Origin: an uncultured Bacteroidales bacterium
Lineage (GTDB): Bacteria > Bacteroidota > Bacteroidia > Bacteroidales > Muribaculaceae
Direction of reading: 5' to 3'
NCBI GenBank assembly: GCA_949123685.1
Contig: CASBHZ010000041.1
Coordinates: forward strand, 1-26,514
DNA length: 26,514 bases
Both the position numbers and the translations under genes were made by a program. Numbering within the stretch: position 1 is the first letter of the stretch; each line of letters begins with the position of its first letter. Under the pieces are notes generated by a model. That model was not told the DNA's origin, did not search any database, and saw only the letters and a program-made list of their open reading frames with translations. Shown here piece by piece: positions 15,402-23,972 of this stretch.

Positions 15402-16241
15402 ATGAGGAAAATTATATACGCAATCACCTATCTTGCCGCATTAGCGATAGGTATCTGCCTGCTTGTTTTTAATCATCAGGCAATGGAAACTTCACAGCCC
15501 ATGTTACGTTGGGTAATTATTGCCGCCGGCATTGTTTTTATCATACCGGGTCTTTTTCTGTTAATAGCGTCTTTGCGTCCACGTCGTGATGCAAACGGTG
15601 TCATAATATCGCGCCCATGGTTCTCTACGGGAATGGGAATAATATCCCTGATATGGGGTATACTGATGTTGTGTATGCCGACAGGTTTCCTTGGCAACCT
15701 TAACATCACGTTGGGAGGCTCGCTTATAATAGCGTCTTTAGCTCAGATAGTATGGATTGTAAAAGGGCGCAGGGTTAATGGCGCGCCTATATGGCTATAC
15801 ATCATACCGCTACTGACATTGGCATCGGGAATATGGGTAATCCTCCTTAAAACCGATTTTCAGAATCCGGGACAGGAACATACACTGGGCAGTATAATAG
15901 CAGGTGCGTCATTCATATTGTGGGCAATCAACGGATTCATGAGTCTGCCTCGCCGCAAGAAAACAGCCTCCGATATTGAAAAGGAGGCACGGCGACTTGC
16001 CCGAGACCAAGAAAAAGCGACAAAAGAGGAGGCTAAGGCTGCAAAAGAAAGACTGGCACAAGCCAAAGCAAACAGTGAGACGGCACGCAGGAATGAGGAA
16101 GCAGCAAGAAAAGCTGCAGAAGAAGCACAGGAAAAACTAAATGCGGAGCCTTCTGTCATACCGAATCCTGTTCCGGAGGTTACTCCGGATCCTACATCAG
16201 ACACCGCGGAAACTGAAAAAGTAACAAACGAAACAAAATAA
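15402..16241 (+). CDS. DUF308-like membrane protein with charged coiled-coil tail
   Basis: The 279-residue product has about six membrane segments in its first 185 residues, arranged in pairs as in DUF308/HdeD-like proteins (for example LAALAIGICLLVFN, WVIIAAGIVFIIPGLFLLI, GIISLIWGILMLCM). A cytoplasmic, highly charged coiled coil follows (about 190-248; KEARRLARDQEKATKEE, then RNEEAARKAAEEAQEKL). The last 30 residues are rich in Pro, Thr and Glu (PNPVPEVTPDPTSD). Function is unknown. It follows the cytidylate-kinase-like gene by 77 bases without a clear promoter. The RNase P RNA starts about 26 bases after its stop. Confidence 0.8.
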   Translation: MRKIIYAITYLAALAIGICLLVFNHQAMETSQPMLRWVIIAAGIVFIIPGLFLLIASLRPRRDANGVIISRPWFSTGMGIISLIWGILMLCMPTGFLGNLNITLGGSLIIASLAQIVWIVKGRRVNGAPIWLYIIPLLTLASGIWVILLKTDFQNPGQEHTLGSIIAGASFILWAINGFMSLPRRKKTASDIEKEARRLARDQEKATKEEAKAAKERLAQAKANSETARRNEEAARKAAEEAQEKLNAEPSVIPNPVPEVTPDPTSDTAETEKVTNETK

Positions 16242-16267
16242 GAGCCGTAAGGCTTCGTTATAAGATA

Positions 16268-16640
16268 AGACAGAAATGAGGTCTGTCGCTGGGCATACGT
16301 TTATTCGGATGTCAAGAGGAAAGTCCGGGCAACACAGAGCATCGCGTTTCCTAACGGGAAGCCGGCGGCGACGTCGGGGCGACATGTGACAGAAAACAAC
16401 CGCCGCGTCATGCGGTAAGGGTGAAAAGGTGGAGTAAGAGCCCACCGGCTCCGTTGGTGACAGCGGAGGCCGCACATCCCGCGAGTTGCAAGGCCAAATA
16501 TACCGGCAGTCAAGGATTGCTCGTCCATTGTCGGGGGGTAGGCTGCTGAAGCCGCCGGGCAACCGGCTGGCTTAGATAAATGACAGACACCTGACGCTTC
16601 CTTGCGCAGGCACATAACCCGGCTTACATCATCTCTGTCT
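16268..16640 (+). ncRNA. rnpB: RNase P RNA (bacterial type A)
   Basis: This is the catalytic RNA that trims tRNA 5' ends. The universally conserved blocks are present and in order: GAGGAAAGTCCGGGC at 16316-16330 followed by AACACAGAGC, ACAGAAA at 16389-16395, AAGGGTGAAAAGGTG followed by GTAAGAGCCCACCG, and TAGATAAATGACAGAC from 16573. The ends are set by helix P1: AGACAGAAATG at 16268-16278 pairs with CATCTCTGTCT at 16630-16640 with one mismatch. The total of about 373 bases fits type A. Its promoter must lie in the end of the preceding gene; I see no clear consensus there. Confidence 0.95.
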
Positions 16641-16649
16641 CTTCATCAC

Positions 16650-16691
16650 AAGGGAGTCTTCGGCATATAATTGCCGTAGCTCCCTTTATTT
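16650..16691 (+). terminator. Terminator of rnpB
   Basis: AAGGGAG (16650-16656) pairs with CTCCCTT (16680-16686), with a second inner stem CGGCA/TGCCG. TTTATTTG follows. It ends 13 bases before the next ATG. Confidence 0.85.
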
Positions 16692-16703
16692 GTAATTTGA
16701 ATA

Positions 16704-18122
16704 ATGAATTTTTTCGAAAAAATACAAAGTTTTGTCACTTCCACCATTGGAAGTGTGAAAAAAACAATTGATTACTGCACCACCGGAGTGTGGGATGATC
16801 CCCGCCAGACAACGAAAGTAAGGATAATCCGTACCATAAACCTGTCTGTCAATTCATTCCTCGACCGCGACTTGCAGAACCGCTCCATGTCGCTGACATA
16901 TTCCACCGTACTTGCCATAGTTCCGGCAATTGCCCTGCTTATAGCGATCGGACGGGGGTTCGGACTTCAGGATTACCTGCAGGAAGAACTATATGATTTC
17001 TTTCCGTCACAACACAAGGCGATATCTACCGCCTTGACATTTGTAGACTCCTATCTTACGGCTGCATCCCAAGGCATATTTGTCGGCATAGGCATCTTGT
17101 TCCTGCTTTGGACCGTAATATCCCTGCTATCCCATATAGAAGATGCATTCAACATGATATGGGACATAAGGCGCATGAGATCATTTTATCAAAAAGTTAC
17201 CGACTATATTGCCATATGCCTGCTGATCCCTATACTTATGATATGCTCATCGGGCGTCTCCATATTTATGTCCACGACCATACAGGATCACCTTAACCTG
17301 CCATTCCTGACACCTGTAGTAAATATAATTCTGGAAGCTGCCCCCGTGGTGTTGTGCTGGGTCGCCTTCTCATTATCTTTCATGCTTATTCCAAACACAA
17401 AGGTAAGCATGAAATACGCAGCCATTTCGGGTGCAATATGCGCCATAGCGTTCTCCATATTACAATTGCTTTTTGTCAACGGACAAATATACGTGTCAAA
17501 ATACAATGCTATATACGGGTCTTTTGCCTTCCTTCCTTTGTTACTCATTTGGCTGCAGCTATCATGGCTCCTTCTGCTTTGTGGTTGCGTGCTCACGTAT
17601 TCGCTACAAAATGTGTTCACATTCAACTTCAATGGGAAATCCGACAAACTGTCGCTCGACGGATGGCATTCCATAGCCTTGATAGTGATGTGCGTTGTTG
17701 CACAACGTTTCATAGCCCATAAAAAACCCATGTCACATGCCGACATAGCAAGGACATATAACCTTCCGATACGCGTCGTGTCTAAAATTACAGACAAGCT
17801 GCATGCAGCAGGATTGCTTTATTCCGTAAGAATAAAGGATGGCGAATTTGGTGAAGCGCCAGCCGTGGAACTTCAGGATCTGACTATTGCTGATTTTCTG
17901 AGGGCATATAACTCGGAAGGACAGATGGATTATATCTCCAACATCCGCCAATTATACGGAGAACTGTTCAGTATAATCCTCCCCCTCCGCGAAAAATGCT
18001 ACTCCGAATATTCCCATATTCTCCTCCGCGATCTTCCGATCCCCTCTCCTGAACTTATTCACCAAACCTTACTCAGCAATCAGCATCTGGAGAATGAGAA
18101 TCCGCTTAACAATAAAAGCTAA
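16704..18122 (+). CDS. YihY/BrkB-family membrane protein with C-terminal winged helix
   Basis: The 472-residue product has the six-segment YihY core (about 60-310). Marks are NRSMSLTYSTVLAIVPAIALL, IGILFLLWTVISLLSHIEDAFN and the signature YNAIYGSFAFLPLLLIWLQL with LSW. A cytoplasmic C-terminal region follows, including a winged-helix-like segment (about 335-385: MSHADIARTYNLPIRVVSK then LHAAGLLYSV). The family was once called RNase BN, which is not supported. Its function is not settled. The stop codon overlaps the stop of the convergent barrel gene. There is little room for a promoter between the rnpB terminator and the ATG; TTTGTAATTTGAATA directly precedes it. Confidence 0.9.
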   Translation: MNFFEKIQSFVTSTIGSVKKTIDYCTTGVWDDPRQTTKVRIIRTINLSVNSFLDRDLQNRSMSLTYSTVLAIVPAIALLIAIGRGFGLQDYLQEELYDFFPSQHKAISTALTFVDSYLTAASQGIFVGIGILFLLWTVISLLSHIEDAFNMIWDIRRMRSFYQKVTDYIAICLLIPILMICSSGVSIFMSTTIQDHLNLPFLTPVVNIILEAAPVVLCWVAFSLSFMLIPNTKVSMKYAAISGAICAIAFSILQLLFVNGQIYVSKYNAIYGSFAFLPLLLIWLQLSWLLLLCGCVLTYSLQNVFTFNFNGKSDKLSLDGWHSIALIVMCVVAQRFIAHKKPMSHADIARTYNLPIRVVSKITDKLHAAGLLYSVRIKDGEFGEAPAVELQDLTIADFLRAYNSEGQMDYISNIRQLYGELFSIILPLREKCYSEYSHILLRDLPIPSPELIHQTLLSNQHLENENPLNNKS

Positions 18123-18874
18123 CGGAAATTGCAGCCAAATGAGAGCTGTAAATAATTCTCAAAAAAACTTCCCTTATACTCAACCCTATTCTCTTTCACA
18201 ATATGTATGGAGTTTGTCAAAGCCTGATTCCAACTGATGGCAATCTCATATTTTCGGTAATTAACGCCCACTCCGGCTCGCCAATTGAGATTAAAACGAT
18301 TGAAATAGTTGTCGGAGGGGAAACTTTTAGATCTATATAAAGATTTGGAATACACATCAGGAACAATACTATCGTCAACCGTTACGTGGTAACACATTGT
18401 AAAACCAAGATCAAGTACAGGACCGGTAAATACAGACATGCTCACATCCGGAGTAAAATCAAAATGATAACCAATATTCACCGGCATCCTCATACCGGTT
18501 TTCCTTATAGTTCGATCGGTAATTTTAATCTCTTTATAATATACAGGTGGAATATAATTATCAATCACCTCTTCCGAAATAAGCATATTATTATAATAGA
18601 GACTTAACCCTGGTTCCAGATAGAGATTTGCAACAAGAGGGAAATTATAAATTGCCCCAATACTTAACCCGGGGAAAGGCTCAAAATCTCGCCAGACTCT
18701 GGATATCTTCCCATCGGGAGTAGACATTCTGCTTTTGCTTGGCACCGTATAATCCAAAGAAGCCCTTACTCCCCAATATCCCTCATTATCAGGATTATTA
18801 AATACACTTTGTGCTTCAACGCCTAAAGTCGAAACAATAGACAACAACATTGCAAATATCTTCTTCATATCCAT
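18119..18874 (-). CDS. Outer-membrane beta-barrel protein (porin/PorT-like)
   Basis: The 251-residue product has a signal peptide (cut near LGVEAQS). Alternating amphipathic strands follow, with aromatic girdles: WGVRASLDYTVPS, FPGLSIGAIYNFPLVANLYLEP, MPVNIGYHFDF, VSMSVFTGPVLDLGF, FNLNWRAGVGVNYRKYEIAIS. It ends in NYLQLSFGCNFR, a typical barrel closing strand. This suits an 8-10 strand outer-membrane barrel of the PorT/OMP_b-brl type. Function is unknown. Either the ATG at 18874 or one two codons later (18868, giving MKKIF) may be used. It is convergent with the YihY gene, sharing four bases at the stops, and is downstream of the lipoprotein and C10 protease genes on the same strand. Confidence 0.82.
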   Translation of the reverse strand: MDMKKIFAMLLSIVSTLGVEAQSVFNNPDNEGYWGVRASLDYTVPSKSRMSTPDGKISRVWRDFEPFPGLSIGAIYNFPLVANLYLEPGLSLYYNNMLISEEVIDNYIPPVYYKEIKITDRTIRKTGMRMPVNIGYHFDFTPDVSMSVFTGPVLDLGFTMCYHVTVDDSIVPDVYSKSLYRSKSFPSDNYFNRFNLNWRAGVGVNYRKYEIAISWNQALTNSIHIVKENRVEYKGSFFENYLQLSFGCNFR

Positions 18875-18951
18875 ACATAGTTTAAGTTCGAATATAAGAA
18901 ACTTCTGATATCAAATAAGGCAAAGATCCTAACTGCACTATTACGGGTTTA

Positions 18952-19392
18952 CTACCGGTTCTCATTTCCGCATCTGATGACACTCACCTGACTGGCAGCA
19001 AATCCGACTGAAACATAGAATATAATCGGTTCACCTGTTATTTCCTTAGACTTTCCCTCTATAGATATTGTCAGCTTGTCATCTTTAATATCACATTTTA
19101 TACCTTCTGAAAGCAACTTGTCTTCAAGCATTGTTTCATCATATGTCATCCAAAAATCCTGATAATTAAGACATTTTAAAACACAATTTCCACCCTCGGG
19201 AAACACGATTATCTCAATATCATCCTTAAATTTGCCTTGTTCTGTTCTCACATGAATTGCATGAGAATCAGAGATATTCTCTACTTCCCATTTCATACGT
19301 TCAAACTCGTCAACAAGTCGGCGACATCCTATGAATACACTCAAAATAAATATACACAATAATAAATTTCTTGCAATGCTATTTTTTTTCAT
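18952..19392 (-). CDS. Small lipoprotein downstream of C10 protease
   Basis: From the ATG at 19392 the product has 146 residues, opening MKKNSIARNLLLCIFILS then VFIGC, a lipoprotein signal with lipobox Cys23. The mature part is about 120 residues, with probable beta strands (HAIHVRTEQG, DIEIIVFPEGGNCVLKC, KLTISIEG, PIIFYVSVGF) and three cysteines after the lipidated one. I do not recognise a family. An in-frame ATG 18 codons earlier would bury the signal peptide and is rejected. It lies 93 bases after the C10 protease gene on the same strand. Bacteroides fragilis C10 proteases are accompanied by small inhibitor lipoproteins or proteins (Bfi), so an inhibitor role is a reasonable but untested guess. 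Confidence 0.75.
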   Translation of the reverse strand: MKKNSIARNLLLCIFILSVFIGCRRLVDEFERMKWEVENISDSHAIHVRTEQGKFKDDIEIIVFPEGGNCVLKCLNYQDFWMTYDETMLEDKLLSEGIKCDIKDDKLTISIEGKSKEITGEPIIFYVSVGFAASQVSVIRCGNENR

Positions 19393-19485
19393 AATACTCT
19401 GTCTTAAGTAAATATTCTTACAATAATTCGGCATTAGTTCAGCCAATCAACCTATTGAATAGTTCTATTCCAATTATTCAACTGA

Positions 19486-20928
19486 TTATAAATTATTAAC
19501 ATAAATCTCTTTCCTAAATTTTGAATAGTTTCTTTTATCTCCAGTTTGTGAAGTAAGATCTATTCTATCATCGATAAACCATCCGTCACATTGACCACCC
19601 CATCCCCAGTTCATATGGTATAGTGTCATTGTCGTACAATGGTTCCATGGATCAGCAGCCTCTGCATTATCATATCTAAAATTTGGGTATGATGTATCAG
19701 CCAGCCGAAATAAGGTATAAACTACATTTGTAGAACGATAATAAAGTCCGTCAATAATCCATGCGTGACCTTTAAATATATTATCCGATCTTTGTCCAGA
19801 GGCATAAATAGGTCTTCTTTGTTCTTTAAGATATCTAAATACTTCTGAAGCATCATGAGATCGATGACTTACATCATACCCATAATCCGACAGAACTCTT
19901 ATGGCATCAGAATCTGTAGCACTTCCCCCACTGCTTACCTTTAGACGATCTCTTAATGTAGACAGAAAATCCCTCAGAACATCATTTCCATAAGAGTTAG
20001 GCATACTTTTCCAATCATAATACTTTGGATATTCAAAATATCTCATTAATTGCCCCACTGCAACAGTCACGCAACCCAATGTCTCATATCTTGTGCTGTT
20101 AAATGTTCTACCTTGATCCCATTTTGTAGATAACAATGATTGTTCATTTATATTATCTTCTTGGGTACGTTCAACAACATAGGCAGTATTTTCCCAACTG
20201 AACTGGGTACCTTCCCATAAATCCTCCGTTTTTGCTGCATTTACAAATGCGGCATATACATCTTCCGGTAAAAAACTTTTACACCCTGTTAATTTATATA
20301 TTTTATAATATCCATAATCCTGACTATCCAAAAAAGCGCCATATGCTTCCCAATATTGATCGGTATACGCATCTGAAAAATCATCATCAGAAGAACGAGT
20401 CGGGTTAACGTAGTTTCCTTTTTCTAAAAATTCATTCCAATAAACATGGCAATCAAAATCATATTGTCCTTTTTTTGCAAGTTGGATATTTTCAATCATG
20501 TCTTCAATTAAGACTTCCTGACCTATTTCGGATAAGCGGTCTGAATATTCTCCCTCATCAACAATCCCCAATATAGGGAAAAATTTAGTTGTAGCCGATA
20601 CTAACAGATAACCTCCTTCCCAAAAATTAACTGCAAATATGGCATTTGACCCTAGTTTATCTGGTATAGGAATTATTTTTTTAATAGTTTTGCGATTTTC
20701 AGACCTTGTATTACCCCTATTAAAATTAAACAAATTTGCGACAATAGCTGCATCATCAGAGACAAGGCTATCAATATCAATTGGCAATTTCTCAATAGAA
20801 TCTATATTATGTTGTTTTTCTTGCTTATTGCTATCTACAACCTCAGATAAACCTAAATTAAAGTCGTTAGAACAGGATACAACAAATAATAATGCAAATA
20901 CGCATAATAAATTTTTGGTTTTTTCCAT
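19486..20928 (-). CDS. C10 (streptopain-like) cysteine protease lipoprotein
   Basis: The 480-residue product is a lipoprotein (lipobox FVVSC, Cys19). It has an N-terminal propeptide/Spi-like domain (about 60-150: FAVNFWEGGYLLVSATTKFFPILGIVDE) and a C10 peptidase domain from about 262. The catalytic set is visible: Gln272 in LSTKWDQG, nucleophile Cys286 in LGCVTVAVGQLM, His388 in GHAWIIDG, and the WGWGG motif at 441-445. C10 enzymes such as SpeB, interpain A and Bfp1-4 are zymogens secreted to the surface or exterior. The Gly-Cys-Val-Ala-Thr-Ala consensus is changed to GCVTVA here, but the key residues are intact. A promoter lies at 20969-20998. The gene is AT-rich relative to the glucan operon. 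The small lipoprotein follows after 93 bases. Confidence 0.92.
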   Translation of the reverse strand: MEKTKNLLCVFALLFVVSCSNDFNLGLSEVVDSNKQEKQHNIDSIEKLPIDIDSLVSDDAAIVANLFNFNRGNTRSENRKTIKKIIPIPDKLGSNAIFAVNFWEGGYLLVSATTKFFPILGIVDEGEYSDRLSEIGQEVLIEDMIENIQLAKKGQYDFDCHVYWNEFLEKGNYVNPTRSSDDDFSDAYTDQYWEAYGAFLDSQDYGYYKIYKLTGCKSFLPEDVYAAFVNAAKTEDLWEGTQFSWENTAYVVERTQEDNINEQSLLSTKWDQGRTFNSTRYETLGCVTVAVGQLMRYFEYPKYYDWKSMPNSYGNDVLRDFLSTLRDRLKVSSGGSATDSDAIRVLSDYGYDVSHRSHDASEVFRYLKEQRRPIYASGQRSDNIFKGHAWIIDGLYYRSTNVVYTLFRLADTSYPNFRYDNAEAADPWNHCTTMTLYHMNWGWGGQCDGWFIDDRIDLTSQTGDKRNYSKFRKEIYVNNL

Positions 20929-20968
20929 GGTAAAAAAAGTTAATATAATTTAATACATGTCAACTATG

Positions 20969-20998
20969 CAAAATTAGCATTTTTTATAATTATTACAA
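20969..20998 (-). promoter_or_regulatory. Promoter for the C10 protease gene
   Basis: On the minus strand TTG (20996-20998), 19 bases and TAATTTTG (20969-20976) fit the Bacteroidetes consensus, about 40 bases upstream of the ATG. The flank from 20999 to 21035 is rich in A and T tracts. Confidence 0.65.
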
Positions 20999-21110
20999 TT
21001 TTTTGACACAAAAAAGATATTTTTTAAATTTACCATTAAATACGCCAACAAATCAGCAGTATCTCATAACAAATCCATAATGTATTCCTTAAAATAGAAG
21101 CAATTCTAAG

Positions 21111-21143
21111 CAAAACGAGAGACCGTGGTGACACAGCCTCTCG
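21111..21143 (-). terminator. Terminator of the alpha-glucan operon
   Basis: On the minus strand CGAGAG-GCTGTG pairs with CACGGT-CTCTCG (12 pairs including two G-U) around a 4-base loop, followed by TTTTGC. It lies 28 bases after the GH57 stop. Confidence 0.85.
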
Positions 21144-21170
21144 CAGTTGGAAATTATAAAATGCGTTTTA

Positions 21171-22610
21171 TTACTTCTTTTCTTTTGTGGCAACCGACTT
21201 TTTGTCAACTGTTTTTTTGACAGTTGATTTCTTCTCCATCGTTTTTTTATCTGTTTTGGTAGCAATTTTCCTGACCGGCTTTTCTTTGGCCTCTATCATT
21301 GCTTCTTCGCGATTCTCCATATCCGTGCGCAGAGAGGTCACTTCTTTCTTCAGCGATGTGATCTCGTCCGCCTGGTTACGGATAGTAAGCAGAAGGGAAT
21401 TAAGCTCTTCATTATCTATAGATTCAGGATATTGCTCTTCTACACGAACAAGGAAGTCGGCAAGGACATTCATATAGTTAGTGAATGCGGCAAATGGCGA
21501 GTCATAAGGACTGAACGCGGCATGAGAAGCACCATCCGCCATATTCTTAGTGCTCATATAATAGAAATGGTCGCTACTCTGAAGATATTTCCAATCCTGT
21601 TTCAAGCGGCGGTCATTACAAAGATTCACGCGCTCGGCAACTGCATAAAGCTTACGCAGCGCTTCCCTCTGAAGTTCATTGCCTTTCCAAGCTGACACAT
21701 CTCTCGCTTCATCAATACCGGAAATGGGATAAGGAACTGACATTTCATCAACGGGCTTGAGCTTTGCAACAGCCTCTGAAGGAGTCGTAAACCTGATCCC
21801 TTTCTCTTTGCCAAACATCGGAAGAGCTTTCATGAACTCGAAAATACCGGTGCCTGCAGGTAAAAACGATCCGAAAGTATCCATGCTCATATGGAGATTC
21901 ACAACCTGCTCTTCTTCCGGCAAGGATGCAATCCAGTTTACATACTTGTCGGCAGTAAGCGGATATTCATCCCACTCGGGATTATTGAAATTCATTGATA
22001 CGTCGTCCGCAAGCTTGTCATTGGTAAGGAGAAGTTTTAAGGAAGGTGCCGTTGCCGCGCGATACACATAGTTGGGAGACTTCCATCCGAGAATGTGTTT
22101 TGCGCCATCCGTAAGAGTGGTCTTGAATCCCATTGAAGCAACAAGCATGGCAATATCATCGTCATAGATAAGTGCCGTGTTGGCAAAAACTTTCGGTTTC
22201 TGCCCTAAAAGACGATATATCAGATCGTCATGAGCTTTCACCTCTCTAATAAACTCTTCCGGATCTTCAAGCGAAGAAAGCGAGTGCGAATAAGTGCCGG
22301 ATAGAAATTCCACGCAACCTGTTTCGGAAAGCTGACGCAGCTTGTCGATATATTCGGGAACATACATCTGAAGCTGCTCTATGGCAATACCAGAAATACT
22401 TATTGCGCATTTAAACTCCCCATTGCTGTTTTTAATCATTTCCAGCAATGTGTCTGCCATTGGAATATATGAATTTTGAGCCACCCTTGTGATGATCTCG
22501 TCATCAGCAAAATCATCATAATAATAATGGTCATTACCTATATCGAAAAAGCGGTAACGTTTCAGTCTATAAGGCTGGTGTATCTTGAAATAGAAGCAAA
22601 CTGACTTCAT
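21171..22610 (-). CDS. GH57 alpha-amylase-like protein, catalytic residues apparently lost, Lys-rich tail
   Basis: The 479-residue product has the GH57 fold: HQP at 11-13, GCVEFLSGTYSHSL at 98-111, PKVFANTALIYDDDIA at 139-154, VVNLHMSMDTFG at 236-247 and TGIFEFMKALP at 254-264. In GH57 alpha-amylases the third motif normally contains TEL with the Glu nucleophile, and the fourth MDYETFGEH with the catalytic Asp. Here these positions are Ala146 and Ser242, so hydrolysis is doubtful. A coiled coil (about 400-442) and a lysine-rich tail (443-479; TMEKKSTVKKTVDKKS) follow. It is the third gene after a debranching enzyme and a glycosyltransferase, an order I recall from Bacteroides. A role as glucan-binding or regulatory subunit is inference. 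Confidence 0.88.
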   Translation of the reverse strand: MKSVCFYFKIHQPYRLKRYRFFDIGNDHYYYDDFADDEIITRVAQNSYIPMADTLLEMIKNSNGEFKCAISISGIAIEQLQMYVPEYIDKLRQLSETGCVEFLSGTYSHSLSSLEDPEEFIREVKAHDDLIYRLLGQKPKVFANTALIYDDDIAMLVASMGFKTTLTDGAKHILGWKSPNYVYRAATAPSLKLLLTNDKLADDVSMNFNNPEWDEYPLTADKYVNWIASLPEEEQVVNLHMSMDTFGSFLPAGTGIFEFMKALPMFGKEKGIRFTTPSEAVAKLKPVDEMSVPYPISGIDEARDVSAWKGNELQREALRKLYAVAERVNLCNDRRLKQDWKYLQSSDHFYYMSTKNMADGASHAAFSPYDSPFAAFTNYMNVLADFLVRVEEQYPESIDNEELNSLLLTIRNQADEITSLKKEVTSLRTDMENREEAMIEAKEKPVRKIATKTDKKTMEKKSTVKKTVDKKSVATKEKK

Positions 22611-22703
22611 ATAAGTGAGTATTTAAAATTATATTAATAAGCAAACTCTTCAGCAAGTTGTTTCCTCATTAACATTTGATATTGATTTTAATAATTTAGA
22701 AGC

Positions 22704-23969
22704 TCAACGACGGTTCGAGATCACTTGATTGTAAATGTCTATAACCTTCTTGCCGGCTTTTTCCCATGTGATCTGATGGATCTCCTCGATACCTTTGTCC
22801 CGCAGCTCGTTATGAAGTGCCGGATAAGAAACGAGGGCATGCATGGCATCCGCCATGGCATCGATATCCCAGTAATCGGTCTTGATTACGTTGTCAAGAA
22901 TCTCCGCGCAGCCGCTCTGTTTTGAAATGATCGACGGCACACCCATCTCCATAGCCTCAAGCGGAGATATACCGAAAGGCTCCGACACTGACGGCATCAC
23001 ATACACATCCGAATCCCGGAACATCTGGTATACATCTTTTCCCCGCAGAAAACCGGTGAAATGAAAACGGTCTGCAATATTACGTTTGGCAGCCAACCTT
23101 ATCATTGCAGCCTCCATATCTCCACCTCCCGCCATCACGAACCTGACGTTTTTATTCTTCTGAAGCACCTTGGCTGCCGCCTCCACGAAATATTCCGGTC
23201 CCTTCTGCATTGTGATACGTCCAAGGAAAGTCACAACTTTATCCTTACCCTCTCTGCGTTTCAGACCGAGAAGTTCATCGCTCAGTGGAATCACGGCATT
23301 ATGAACCGTAGTCACCTTTGCCGGATCTATTCCGTATTTCTCAATAACGGTTTTGCGGGTGAGGTTAGACACTGTGATTATATGGTCGGCATTGTTCATG
23401 CCGTCTTTTTCAATGGCAAACACCGTAGGGTTAGGTTTGCCTCGCGAGCGATCAAATTCAGAAGCGTGCACATGAATCACCAGCGGCTTGCCCGTCACAT
23501 TCTTGGCATGAATACCGGCGGGATATGTAAGCCAATCGTGAGAATGTATCACGTCACATGGCACCGTGCGGGCAATAACTCCTGCAACTATCGAATAGTT
23601 ATTGATCTCTTCAAGAATGTTGTCGGGATAACGTCCGGAAAATTCTATGCAACCCAGATCATTTAGCTGCATATAATTGAAATCTGCATATATGTGGTCG
23701 CGCAAATCAAAATATAATTGCGGATCCATAACGTTGCCGATCCTGCCTTGAACATAATCCCAGTTTACATCACGCCATGCCACAGGTGTGTTGCATGCAC
23801 CGATAATATTGGCGAAACCTTTCTCTTCATCGCCCCATGGCTTGGGAATAACGAAGGAGATCTCCATGTCGCCGTTGGCATGCATGCCTTTTGTCAAGCC
23901 ATAACTTGCCGTTCCCAATCCTCCGAGGATGTGGGGAGGAAACTCCCATCCAAACATTAATGCTTTCAT
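22704..23969 (-). CDS. GT-B glycosyltransferase, glycogen-synthase-like
   Basis: The 421-residue product begins MKALMFGWEFPPHILGGLGTAS, the glycogen/starch-synthase-like N-terminal glycine loop. It carries DVIHSHDWLTYPAGI, HVHASEFDRSRG, ADHIITVSNLT and the nucleotide-sugar part VTFLGRITMQKGPEYFVEAA with SEPFGISPLEAMEMG (E-x7-E motif, about 330-345). This is a retaining GT4/GT5-type enzyme expected to transfer glucose from a nucleotide sugar to alpha-1,4-glucan in the cytoplasm. Sequence alone does not show the donor. It starts three bases after the debranching enzyme stop, so translation is probably coupled. GH57 follows after 93 bases. Confidence 0.9.
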   Translation of the reverse strand: MKALMFGWEFPPHILGGLGTASYGLTKGMHANGDMEISFVIPKPWGDEEKGFANIIGACNTPVAWRDVNWDYVQGRIGNVMDPQLYFDLRDHIYADFNYMQLNDLGCIEFSGRYPDNILEEINNYSIVAGVIARTVPCDVIHSHDWLTYPAGIHAKNVTGKPLVIHVHASEFDRSRGKPNPTVFAIEKDGMNNADHIITVSNLTRKTVIEKYGIDPAKVTTVHNAVIPLSDELLGLKRREGKDKVVTFLGRITMQKGPEYFVEAAAKVLQKNKNVRFVMAGGGDMEAAMIRLAAKRNIADRFHFTGFLRGKDVYQMFRDSDVYVMPSVSEPFGISPLEAMEMGVPSIISKQSGCAEILDNVIKTDYWDIDAMADAMHALVSYPALHNELRDKGIEEIHQITWEKAGKKVIDIYNQVISNRR

Positions 23970-23972
23970 CTG

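Noticed and set aside
16704..18122. Annotation as ribonuclease BN
   Set aside because: YihY-family proteins carry this legacy name. The protein is a polytopic membrane protein with no nuclease motif.
19455..19481. TTGAATA/TATTCAA hairpin after the C10 protease as a terminator
   Set aside because: The stem has only seven AT-rich pairs and a 13-base loop without a T tract. Read-through to the lipoprotein seems more likely.
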